Assembly (NCBI GenBank): GCA_039184055.1
Contig: JBCDBH010000049.1
Coordinates: forward strand, 1 to 23,565
DNA from: JBCDBH01 sp039184055
Lineage (GTDB): Bacteria; Acidobacteriota; Thermoanaerobaculia; Multivoradales; J023
Direction of reading: 5' to 3'
Length of the DNA stretch: 23,565 nucleotides
Shown here: in pieces, positions 1 to 6,445 of the stretch
How the letters are laid out: every line of letters starts with the position of its first letter
Position numbering within the stretch: the stretch's first letter is position 1
Translations under genes and position numbers: made by a program
The notes under the pieces: generated by a model
Told to the model about the DNA's origin: nothing
The model's database searches: none
What the model saw: only the letters and a program-made list of their open reading frames with translations

Positions 1-1248
1 GATCGCGGTATCGACCGTCTCCACATCACCGACCTCGCCCACCGCCGCCCCGTGCTCACCGAGCTTGCGCGCCGCCGGCAGGACGCGTCGATCGAAGGAG
101 CCGATGGCTCGGTTGAAGGCGGTGACGGCGCCGCTCAGGCCCTGGCCGACTTTGCCGAGATGGTCGACGAAGGTGGTGAGACGGTCGTGGAGATCTTGCC
201 CGAGGCTGGCGATCCGACGGGCGTCGGCGGCGATTCGCTGCTGTTGCCAGCCGTAGGCGACGGCTTTGAGCAGGGCAAGGAGGGTGACCGGCGTGGCGGG
301 CAGGACGCGTCGCGCCAAGGCGTGGTCGAGCAGATCGGGATCGTGCTCGAAGGCGACGGCGAGCGCGGCTTCGCTGGCGATGAACATGACGACGAAGTCG
401 GGCGCCTGGTCGAATTGTCGCCAGTAGCGCTTGGCGGCGAGCTCACTGACGCGGGCACGGAGATTACGGACGTGGGCTTGCGGGTCGGGCTGGTCACTTG
501 CCAACAAAGCTTCGAGCGGGGTCTTGGCGTCGATCGGCAGCACGGCGCCATGCGGCAGCTGGACGAGGAGATCGGGTCGTAGACCGTCGGCGGTCGAAGG
601 CTGCTCGAGAAAGTCGACGTGGTGCGCCATACCGGCGAGCTCGACGATCCGGCGCAGCTGCATTTCACCCCATTTCCCACGCACCCCAGGGGCGCGCAAG
701 GCGGCCGCCAAACCGGCGGTGAGGCCACGCAAATCACCGTGCGCATCGCGGAGCAAGGCGATTTCCTTTTGCAGCCCGGCCTGATCGGTACGACGCTGCT
801 GCTCGAGCCCACGGACTTCTTGATCGAGACGATCGAGCCGTTCACGCAAGGGACCGACGATCCCGTCGAGGGCCTGGTGCTGTTCACGCCAGGCGTCACG
901 CATCCGCGTCTCGGCAAGCTTGCGTTCGGTGTCGCCCTCGCGACGCACGGCTCCAGCGGTCCGTTCGAGTGCCTCAGCGGCGAGGTCACGAAAGGCGAGA
1001 CGGAGCTGTTCGTCGGCGGTGTGGATCCAGGCGAGACGTTCGACATCGGAATCGTGTCGTGCGCGGAGCTCGGTCACCTGGCGTTCGAGACGCGTCGCGC
1101 TGGCGGCCTGGTCGACGAGACGCTCGCGTTCGCTTTCCGACCAGCGGAGTCGTTCGTCGAGCTTGGCGATTCTCGTTCGACTCGCCAACCACGCGAGCAG
1201 AAAACCCACCACCCCACCGACGAGCAACGCTGGCAGAAGATCGACCAT
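1..1248 (-). CDS. rmuC: RmuC-family DNA recombination protein (C-terminus beyond window)
   Basis: RmuC proteins limit inversions and rearrangements at short repeats and carry a PD-(D/E)XK-like nuclease fold. Reading leftward from the ATG at 1248, 416 codons are open to the window edge, so the 3' end is missing. Residues 1-25 form one hydrophobic anchor (LLPALLVGGVVGFLLAWLA). Residues 30-150 are charged and heptad-rich, as in the RmuC coiled coil. The RmuC core follows: RGKWGEMQLRRIVELAGM around residue 193, LPIDAKTPLEALL near 238, then FIASEAALAVAFEHDPDL and TPVTLLALLKAVAYGW. These match the family in order and spacing. There is no Shine-Dalgarno before the ATG, but a TACAAT box lies at 1255-1260, which suggests a leaderless message. 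No co-transcribed neighbour is visible; upstream is the kinase/Rpn scar. The family assignment is strong; which substrate it cuts is not shown by the sequence. Confidence 0.93.
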   Translation of the reverse strand, partial: MVDLLPALLVGGVVGFLLAWLASRTRIAKLDERLRWSESERERLVDQAASATRLERQVTELRARHDSDVERLAWIHTADEQLRLAFRDLAAEALERTAGAVRREGDTERKLAETRMRDAWREQHQALDGIVGPLRERLDRLDQEVRGLEQQRRTDQAGLQKEIALLRDAHGDLRGLTAGLAAALRAPGVRGKWGEMQLRRIVELAGMAHHVDFLEQPSTADGLRPDLLVQLPHGAVLPIDAKTPLEALLASDQPDPQAHVRNLRARVSELAAKRYWRQFDQAPDFVVMFIASEAALAVAFEHDPDLLDHALARRVLPATPVTLLALLKAVAYGWQQQRIAADARRIASLGQDLHDRLTTFVDHLGKVGQGLSGAVTAFNRAIGSFDRRVLPAARKLGEHGAAVGEVGDVETVDTAI

Positions 1249-1254
1249 GTGCGC

Positions 1255-1260
1255 ATTGTA
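1255..1260 (-). promoter_or_regulatory. -10 box of a probable leaderless rmuC promoter
   Basis: The minus strand reads TACAAT (5 of 6 to TATAAT), ending 6 nt before the rmuC ATG at 1248. Transcription would begin at or within a base or two of the start codon. No good -35 is seen; the T-rich TTTTCG is about 19-20 nt upstream. The absence of any Shine-Dalgarno supports the leaderless reading. This is inferred from sequence only. Confidence 0.4.
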
Positions 1261-1308
1261 CCGACAGACGCGGTAATGGGGCGAAAACCACCCAAAAAAA
1301 GGCGGTTA

Positions 1309-1370
1309 TCAGGAGCCGAAAGGGAGATCAAGACGCGCTCGCGTGCTGCCGTGTTCGGCTTTCATCGACC
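1309..1370 (-). pseudogene. Decayed second copy of the histidine-kinase 3' end
   Basis: On the minus strand this stretch reads AEHGSTRARLDLPFGS followed by TGA at 1311-1309. The intact kinase at 1848-2657 ends AEHGGTRARLDLPLAS and stop. Nucleotides align over about 60 bp with a few substitutions and one extra A (GAAAGCC against GAAGCC), which puts the preceding VDE codons out of frame. It is therefore the remnant tail of a duplicated or paralogous kinase gene, not a functional ORF. It lies directly downstream of the truncated Rpn-like gene, so that gene is flanked by the same kinase tail on both sides. A weak U-rich hairpin (AACCGCC ... GGTGGTT, around 1284-1306) follows the stop. Confidence 0.7.
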
Positions 1371-1388
1371 TCGATCGAACGTACCCGC

Positions 1389-1838
1389 TCAATCGAGATC
1401 GAGATCAGCCAGCGTCTCGGCGCTGATCACACCATGGATCAACGCGTCGAGCTGCTCGGCATCGTGTTTCTCGACCTCGTTGCGCACCCGTGCGGTCAAC
1501 GGACCGAAACGTCGTTCGAGCAAACTCAGCGCAATCCGACGTCGCTCAGTACGTTGGCCTTGTTCACGTCCCCGCGCGAGCCCTTGTTCACGTCCCCGCG
1601 CGAGCCCTTGTTCATTCCCCTTGGCAATCAACTCTTCAGACCAGGTGAGCTCCATGCTTCGCACCTCCGAAATACCCATGTCGGCAAGAATTTTCTCATA
1701 ATCGAGCACTTCATGCTCGTCGAGGCGTAGATAGTGGAACACGCACTCGCAGAGTAGGAAACGCTTGTACGGATCGACGACGCGCTCGGACTCGAAGATG
1801 CGACGTAGACACGATTTCTGATCGCCGGCCGCGCGGCA
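1389..1838 (-). pseudogene. 5'-truncated Rpn / PD-(D/E)XK (DUF4351-like) family gene, C-terminal part
   Basis: The reading frame ends with TGA at 1391-1389 and is open leftward from about 1838. The nearest usable start is GTG at 1742 (117 aa), but family-like sequence continues upstream of it (CLRRIFESERVVDPYKRFLL). The visible parts are a helical region (ILADMGISEVRSMELTWSEE), Gln/Gly/Arg repeats (EQGLARGREQG), then LLERRFGPLTARVRNEVEK and a final SAETLADLDL. This is the usual C-terminal layout of Rpn/YhgA-like 'recombination-promoting nuclease / putative transposase' proteins, normally about 250-330 aa. The nuclease domain is absent: the frame runs straight into the end of the histidine-kinase gene. 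I read it as a broken remnant, though translation of a short C-terminal peptide from GTG 1742 cannot be excluded. The family call comes from pattern memory. Confidence 0.6.
1560..1607 (-). repeat. Two perfect 24-bp tandem units in the Rpn-like remnant
   Basis: Two identical 24-bp units (1560-1583 and 1584-1607) start ttgttcacgtccccgcgcga on the plus strand, and a partial third begins at 1608. On the coding strand each encodes G-L-A-R-G-R-E-Q. Such Gln/Arg-rich repeats are usual in this family's C-terminus and point to slippage expansion. Confidence 0.85.
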
Positions 1839-1847
1839 GCGTTCTGC

Positions 1848-2657
1848 TCAGCTTGCCAAAGGTAGATCGAGACGCGCTCGCGTGCCGCCGTGCTCGGCTT
1901 CGTCGACGATCAAGCGCACGTCGTCACCGTATTGATGCGCCAGGCGCGCCCGTAGCTTGGCCAGGCCGGCACGTTCGGCGATCCCACCCGCAGGTGGGCC
2001 CGGCCCATCATCGACGACTTCGACCCGCAGCAAGCGACCGAGCCGACGGGCGTGAATGGCGACCCGGCCGGCGGTGGAACGACGCGCGATGCCGTTGACG
2101 ATGGCGTTCTCCACCAGCGGCTGCACCAGGAAGCGAGGCACGGGCACCTGGCGACAGTCGGGCTCGATATCCAATCGAACATCGAGACGATCGAGAAAAC
2201 GCATCCGTTCGATCGCCAGGTACAGGTCCAAGAGCGAGAGATCCTCGGAGAGCGGAACGACCTCGCGGCCATCGTCGGCCAGCGAGCGACGTAGAAGATC
2301 GGAAAGCAGGGTGATCATGCGATCGGCGCTCGCCGGATCACGATGAATCAGCGCCGAGATGGTGTTGAGGGTATTAAAGAGGAAGTGGGGATCGAGCTGC
2401 ATCGCCAGCGTGTCGAGCCGCGCCTGGGCGAGCTGCCCCTCGCGACGCGCCAGGCTCAAGGCGTTGACGGTGTCGTGGCGGCCACGCTGCGCGAGCTGGA
2501 ACCCGAGCGCGATGCCGTAGAGCAACACGGTGAGAAGACGCGCCCACGGGGGCAAAGGGACGGTGACGAGGGCCAGCGCGACGACCAACCAGGCGGCGAT
2601 CTGGGTCAGAAGACGCAGACGCGCGGTCGGCCGTGAAGTCGGCGACGCATGAAGCAA
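1848..2657 (-). CDS. LytS/YehU-type sensor histidine kinase
   Basis: This is a membrane sensor kinase of the His_kinase (PF06580) plus HATPase_c class, which normally phosphorylates a LytTR response regulator. I chose TTG at 2657 (269 aa) because GGGAG (2665-2669) lies 7 nt upstream. The frame stays open to 2960 (370 aa), but those extra residues are Arg/Ser/Thr-rich and look like untranslated leader; GTG 2699 is another option. Two hydrophobic segments lie near the N-terminus (IAAWLVVALALVTVPL and LLTVLLYGIALGF). The phosphoacceptor motif MQLDPHFLFNTLNT follows (His about residue 91). The N box is PLVENAIVNG, with N-G where K-H-G is common, and the G box is VDDGPGPP. No input domain and no neighbouring response regulator are visible, so the signal and partner are unknown. 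A decayed copy of its last 60 bp lies at 1309-1370. Confidence 0.85.
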   Translation of the reverse strand: MLHASPTSRPTARLRLLTQIAAWLVVALALVTVPLPPWARLLTVLLYGIALGFQLAQRGRHDTVNALSLARREGQLAQARLDTLAMQLDPHFLFNTLNTISALIHRDPASADRMITLLSDLLRRSLADDGREVVPLSEDLSLLDLYLAIERMRFLDRLDVRLDIEPDCRQVPVPRFLVQPLVENAIVNGIARRSTAGRVAIHARRLGRLLRVEVVDDGPGPPAGGIAERAGLAKLRARLAHQYGDDVRLIVDEAEHGGTRARLDLPLAS

Positions 2658-3063
2658 GCTAAGGCTCCCGCAACCGCGGTGTGACGACCGGGAAGACACA
2701 CCGGCGGTGATCCGACCCGTCGTGCCCCGGCGACTCGTCGTCGCTGGTTTCCCCACACGTCGGGTCCGAGGAAGAAAATCGGCGCCCTCGAGGGACGCCG
2801 TTGAGTCAGTCGGAGGAAGAAACCGGGTGGGCGGGACCGTTGAATGTCGAGTTGTCATCACTGAGGAGAAAGAACGGTCCCACCTCACCCTGCCGGCGGC
2901 GGCTTCCCGCCTTGCCTCCGCCGGCTCGAAGACCAGAACCCGCCAAAAGGTTCGTGGCATCCACGAGCGTTAGAGTAGGGGACCGCTCTTCCCCCACCAA
3001 CCGAATGGTGACGAACGACCCGGATCGAGGGACCAAACACGTCGTCACCGCGACCGACGCTCG
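2658..3063. other. About 400-bp stretch without a convincing gene, upstream of the kinase
   Basis: Several frames are open here, including an upstream extension of the kinase, but all give Arg/Ser/Pro-rich translations with no domain. The stretch holds three similar purine-rich motifs about 47-49 bp apart (gaggaagaaaatcgg near 2770, ggaggaagaaaccgg near 2811, gaggagaaagaacgg near 2863) and a 9-bp inverted repeat at 2833-2881. It probably contains the kinase promoter and leader and the 3' end region of the peptidase transcript, but I cannot place a -35/-10 pair with confidence. Confidence 0.5.
2833..2881. repeat. 9-bp perfect inverted repeat in the kinase leader
   Basis: GGGACCGTT (2833-2841) and AACGGTCCC (2873-2881) are exact reverse complements separated by 31 nt. 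Outer bases partly extend the match (GGTGG 2826-2830 with CCACC 2880-2884, after a small bulge). It could be an operator pair or an RNA stem in the kinase leader. Function is unknown. Confidence 0.5.
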
Positions 3064-5346
3064 CTATTCAGCGGTCGAGATCGCCGGCGGCGGCTCGGGG
3101 TGCTCGGCCCAGCGCTCGAAGAACTCGACGATCCGGAGAATGCGATCCATCCGTCGGAGCGGGTTGCCGCTCCGCGACAGCTCGTGGCCTTCCTCGGGAT
3201 AGCGAACGTATTCGACCGGCTTCTCGAGCACCTTGAGACTCTTGTACAGCATCTCGCTCTGGTTGACGCCGGTGCGCAGATCGCGATCGGCGTGCAGGAT
3301 GAGCAGCGGGGTCTGGATCTGATCGACAAAGGTCTGGGGCGAGTTGGCGTCGAGGATCTTCTGGATCTCGTCCTCCCAGGGATAGCCACCGAAATGCCAC
3401 GGCACCAGCCACCAGGCATTACCTTCACCAAAGAAGAACGACAGCTCGTACACGCCTCGCTGAGCCACCGCGGCATTGAAACGATGGTCCTGGGTGACCA
3501 GCCAGGCGGTCATGTAGCCAGCGTAGGACCCACCGGTGACGAAGAGCTGATCACGGTCGATCCACGCGTATTGGGACACCGCCTCGTCGAGCGCGGCGAG
3601 GATGTCACCAGCCGGACCGTGTCCCCAATCCTGCTCGTTGGCGCGCTGAAAATCGTACCCATAGCCACCGCTACCGCGCGGGTTGCTGTAGACCACACCG
3701 TAGCCCCAGCCGGCCATGACTTGGAATTCGTGCCACATGGTGAGCTCACCCGGTCCCCACATGGCCGCCGGTCCACCGTGGATCTGGAGCACGGTCGGGT
3801 ACTCGGTGCCGTCGTTGCGCATCGCCGGCTCCATGACCCAATACTGCACCTTGGTGCCATCGGGACGATCGACCCAATACCCGGTCGGCTCGACGATGTG
3901 TTTGTCTTGCAACCAAGTGTGATGCAGATCGCTGAGCCGCTGCTCACCCGAGCCATCGGCGGCGGCGCTGAACACCTCGGTGGGGTTGGTGACGCGGGTG
4001 AGCGCGTAGGCGAGCACGTCGCCTTCGAGATCGAAGCCCCGCACACCGACCGGCCCGGCGACGATGTCGGTGGCGGCACCACCGGTTTCGGGGATCCGGA
4101 CCACCGGCGAGGTGCCGTGGCGGTTGATCCGGGCATAGACGAAGCCGTCGTCCGACACCACGGGTGAGGAGGTGACGTCGAAGAGCAGGTCGGGCGCCAG
4201 CCAGCTCGGCGTGCCTCCGGTCGCCGGCACACGGGCCAATTGACTGATCGAGTAGCCCATGGCCGCCGTGTCGTAGGTGACGAAAACGATATGGCTGCCG
4301 TCGCTGGTGAAACGTGCGTTGTTGAGCTGGTAGTCACCCCATGACACCAAGAGCTCACCACCGCTGCCATCGAGTGGAATCCGCCACAGGTCCGACTTGA
4401 AGACACGATCGGGATGACGATCGTAGGTTCTCGCGGTGGCGACGAGCGCGTCACCCGCGGGTGTGAAGACGGGATCGAAGACGTCCATGTAGCCGTGGGT
4501 CAGTCGCACCGGCTCGGCGTCGGGCTCGACCGCGGTCAAAAAGAGCGTGCCGTAGGAACGCTCGTCTTCCAGGCCCAGCTCGTCCTGAAAGGTGAGCTCG
4601 TGAAAGACCTTGGGGTTGTCGTCGGCGGCGTTCTTGGCCAACCAGGCGCGTACTTGCTCGAGCGTGCCGTCGGCTTTGGGCTCGACCTCGTCCGCGGCGT
4701 TTTCGTCCTCAGCCTCTTCGTTGGCGGTCGAATCGTCGTTGTCTTCTCCGTCTTCCATGGCGCGAAAATTCGGCGTGTCGCGCCAGGCACGACGCGCCCG
4801 CTCGGTCTTCCACGGCGGCTCGCCCTCGATGTCGTGCTCGGGAAGGGCGCTCCCGTAGACCATGGTTTTGCCATCGGCCGAGAACACCGGCCCGTAGGCA
4901 CCCTCGTCGGCATCGGTCAGCGGGTACGCCTCACCCCCGCCGAGCGGCAAGATCCAGATTTGCGGCGTGTCGTCGTCGACACGCTGGAAGGCGATCTTGG
5001 TACCGTCGGGGGAGAAGACGGGATTGCCGTCGCGCCGCTCGCCATGCGTCAGCTGGCGTGGTGGCGTCGAGCCGTCGGTGGCGGCGAGCCACAGATGCCG
5101 ACGATAGGACCACTCCCCATCCGCCTCGTGAATCGACCTGACGACGTAGGCCACCCACTGACCGTCGGCGGACACATCGATCCCGTTCACGGTCTTGAGG
5201 TGGGGTAGATCGGTGACCCGGATCGGCTCATCGCCGTCCTGAGCCGCCAGCGGCGTGACCGTCGCCATGGCGACGAGCGAAACGACGACGAGCAACCCGA
5301 TGACAAACGACACCGAGTAGCGGCGAATGGGGTTGGGCAAAAGCAT
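3064..5346 (-). CDS. Secreted S9-family prolyl oligopeptidase-type serine peptidase
   Basis: This 760-aa enzyme probably cleaves oligopeptides in the periplasm (S9C / acylaminoacyl-peptidase-like). Residues 1-36 are a signal peptide: basic start, hydrophobic VIGLLVVVSLVAMATV, then PLAAQ. Residues 40-480 are the beta-propeller with TolB/PD40-like blades (NPVFSPDGTKIAFQ, YGPVFSADGKTMVYG, NARFTSDGSHIVFV). The C-terminal alpha/beta-hydrolase carries Ser607 in GGSYAGYM, Asp689 in HADRDLRTG and His721 in EEGHELS, so the triad is intact. An acidic linker of Glu/Asp/Asn (residues 198-226) interrupts the propeller. The start is fixed by AGGAGG at 5351-5356, 4 nt before the ATG. The gene stands alone, divergent from the AEC permease with a 57-bp gap. 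The family and export calls are firm; the natural substrate is not known. Confidence 0.93.
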   Translation of the reverse strand: MLLPNPIRRYSVSFVIGLLVVVSLVAMATVTPLAAQDGDEPIRVTDLPHLKTVNGIDVSADGQWVAYVVRSIHEADGEWSYRRHLWLAATDGSTPPRQLTHGERRDGNPVFSPDGTKIAFQRVDDDTPQIWILPLGGGEAYPLTDADEGAYGPVFSADGKTMVYGSALPEHDIEGEPPWKTERARRAWRDTPNFRAMEDGEDNDDSTANEEAEDENAADEVEPKADGTLEQVRAWLAKNAADDNPKVFHELTFQDELGLEDERSYGTLFLTAVEPDAEPVRLTHGYMDVFDPVFTPAGDALVATARTYDRHPDRVFKSDLWRIPLDGSGGELLVSWGDYQLNNARFTSDGSHIVFVTYDTAAMGYSISQLARVPATGGTPSWLAPDLLFDVTSSPVVSDDGFVYARINRHGTSPVVRIPETGGAATDIVAGPVGVRGFDLEGDVLAYALTRVTNPTEVFSAAADGSGEQRLSDLHHTWLQDKHIVEPTGYWVDRPDGTKVQYWVMEPAMRNDGTEYPTVLQIHGGPAAMWGPGELTMWHEFQVMAGWGYGVVYSNPRGSGGYGYDFQRANEQDWGHGPAGDILAALDEAVSQYAWIDRDQLFVTGGSYAGYMTAWLVTQDHRFNAAVAQRGVYELSFFFGEGNAWWLVPWHFGGYPWEDEIQKILDANSPQTFVDQIQTPLLILHADRDLRTGVNQSEMLYKSLKVLEKPVEYVRYPEEGHELSRSGNPLRRMDRILRIVEFFERWAEHPEPPPAISTAE

Positions 5347-5403
5347 GGTTCCTCCTGAAAAACACGTGGACGAGGTGCCGAGAGCGGCGTGCCCGAGGCG
5401 CGG

Positions 5404-6345
5404 ATGACCGTACTCGACGCGATCTTGCCACTTTTTGTCCTGCTTGGCTTGGGCTGGCTGCTGGCCCGGCGCGCCGTGCTCGACGATGCCGGCATTCGAG
5501 GCCTGAGCGCCTTCATCTTCAAGATCACCATCCCGGCACTCTTGATCCGCGCCATTGCCGAAGAGCCTCTACCCACCGGCACCGACTTGACCTTGGTGGT
5601 GGCCTATTTCGGCGCGTCCCTGGCGATCTACGCGCTCGCCGCGCTGATCGGACGTACGTTCTTCGATCTCGACCTCGCCCAGGCCGGGATGATGGCGTTG
5701 ATGGCGGTGTTCAGCAACGTCGTGGTGATCGGCATCCCGTTGATGGATGCCCTCTTCGGCGCCGAGGGTTTGCGCCCCTTGCTCATCCTCATCACGTTTC
5801 ATTCGGCGGTGTTGTTACCCCTGACCACCGCGTTGGTGGTGTGGGGAAAACGGGACGGCGATGAAAGCTTGGTGAGCTCGATGTTCGACGTGCTGAAGAA
5901 TCCGCTGGTGGCGGCGATCCTCATCGCCGGGGTCATCGCGGCGACCGGGATCACCTTGCCACCGCTGGTAGACGAGGTCCTGGCCTATCTGGCCGCGGCG
6001 GCGGTACCCGGCGCGCTGGTGGCGCTGGGTGCAACACTCGCCACGCTTGAAACCGGTGGCGAGCGCGGCAATGTGGGCGAGCGCGGCAACGTGACCGTGC
6101 TCATCGGTCTCAAGCTCTTCCTCCACCCGCTGGTGGTGTTCCTCTGCGTCGGCGTGCTGGCCGACCTGCCACCGATCTACGTCACGGTGGCGACGCTCAC
6201 CGCGGCTCTACCGGTGGGCGTCAACGGCTTTCTCTTCGCCCAGCATTACGGCGTGTGGGTGCGCCGCGCGGCCAACGCGGTGCTGATCACCACCGTGCTC
6301 TCACTGCTGACGCTGCCGTTCCTGATGACTTGGCTGACCGGCTGA
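5404..6345 (+). CDS. AEC-family (auxin efflux carrier-like) transporter
   Basis: This 313-aa integral membrane protein is of the AEC superfamily, whose bacterial members export or import small organic anions such as malate or other carboxylates. The N-terminal bundle starts ILPLFVLLGLGWLLARR and contains the GLSAFIFKITIPALLIRA segment typical of the family. The middle carries the conserved MMALMAVFSNVVVIGIPL, and the C-terminal half repeats the five-helix pattern, ending AALPVGVNGFLFAQHYGV. About ten membrane helices are visible. ATG 5404 is preferred because GAGG (5395-5398) precedes it by 5 nt; GTG 5389 would add five residues with poorer spacing. Residues encoded at 6058-6093 are a duplicated G-E-R-G-N-V loop. 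Substrate cannot be told from sequence, and the neighbours give no clue. Confidence 0.88.
   Translation: MTVLDAILPLFVLLGLGWLLARRAVLDDAGIRGLSAFIFKITIPALLIRAIAEEPLPTGTDLTLVVAYFGASLAIYALAALIGRTFFDLDLAQAGMMALMAVFSNVVVIGIPLMDALFGAEGLRPLLILITFHSAVLLPLTTALVVWGKRDGDESLVSSMFDVLKNPLVAAILIAGVIAATGITLPPLVDEVLAYLAAAAVPGALVALGATLATLETGGERGNVGERGNVTVLIGLKLFLHPLVVFLCVGVLADLPPIYVTVATLTAALPVGVNGFLFAQHYGVWVRRAANAVLITTVLSLLTLPFLMTWLTG
6058..6093 (+). repeat. 18-bp in-frame tandem duplication in the AEC transporter
   Basis: ggcgagcgcggcaatgtg (6058-6075) is followed by the same 18 bases with one change, t to c (6076-6093). It encodes GERGNV twice in the cytoplasmic-type loop before the last helices. It looks like a recent slippage duplication that kept the frame. 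Confidence 0.85.
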
Positions 6346-6357
6346 GGCGGCGCGAAC

Positions 6358-6387
6358 TGGACATCAGGCCAAACCGGGCACTAGGGT
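6358..6387 (+). promoter_or_regulatory. Possible promoter of the oxidoreductase-polyferredoxin operon
   Basis: TGGACA (6358-6363, 5 of 6 to the sigma-70 -35) and TAGGGT (6382-6387, 3 of 6 to the -10) are separated by 18 bp in the 100-bp gap before the FAD gene. TATCCT at 6395-6400 is an alternative -10 without a -35. The evidence is weak, but this is the only plausible position between the permease and this operon. Confidence 0.25.
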
Positions 6388-6445
6388 AGGTGCGTATCCT
6401 GCAGTACACATCGACGATCCGTCGACCGGAGGAGACGCACCGAGC

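Noticed and set aside
135..1046. 303-codon open frame on the minus strand, rich in Ser/Pro/Thr
   Set aside because: It is out of frame with rmuC on the same strand. Its composition is that of a shadow frame in GC-rich DNA, while the rmuC frame carries all the family motifs.
2658..2960. N-terminal extension of the histidine kinase to a 370-aa protein
   Set aside because: The extra 101 residues are low-complexity Arg/Ser/Thr/Pro with no signal or domain, and a TTG with a well-spaced GGGAG lies just before the membrane segments. The extension is possible but less likely.
3100..4167. 355-codon plus-strand frame opposite the S9 peptidase
   Set aside because: Its translation has no recognisable domain, and the opposite strand encodes the catalytic domain with an intact triad.
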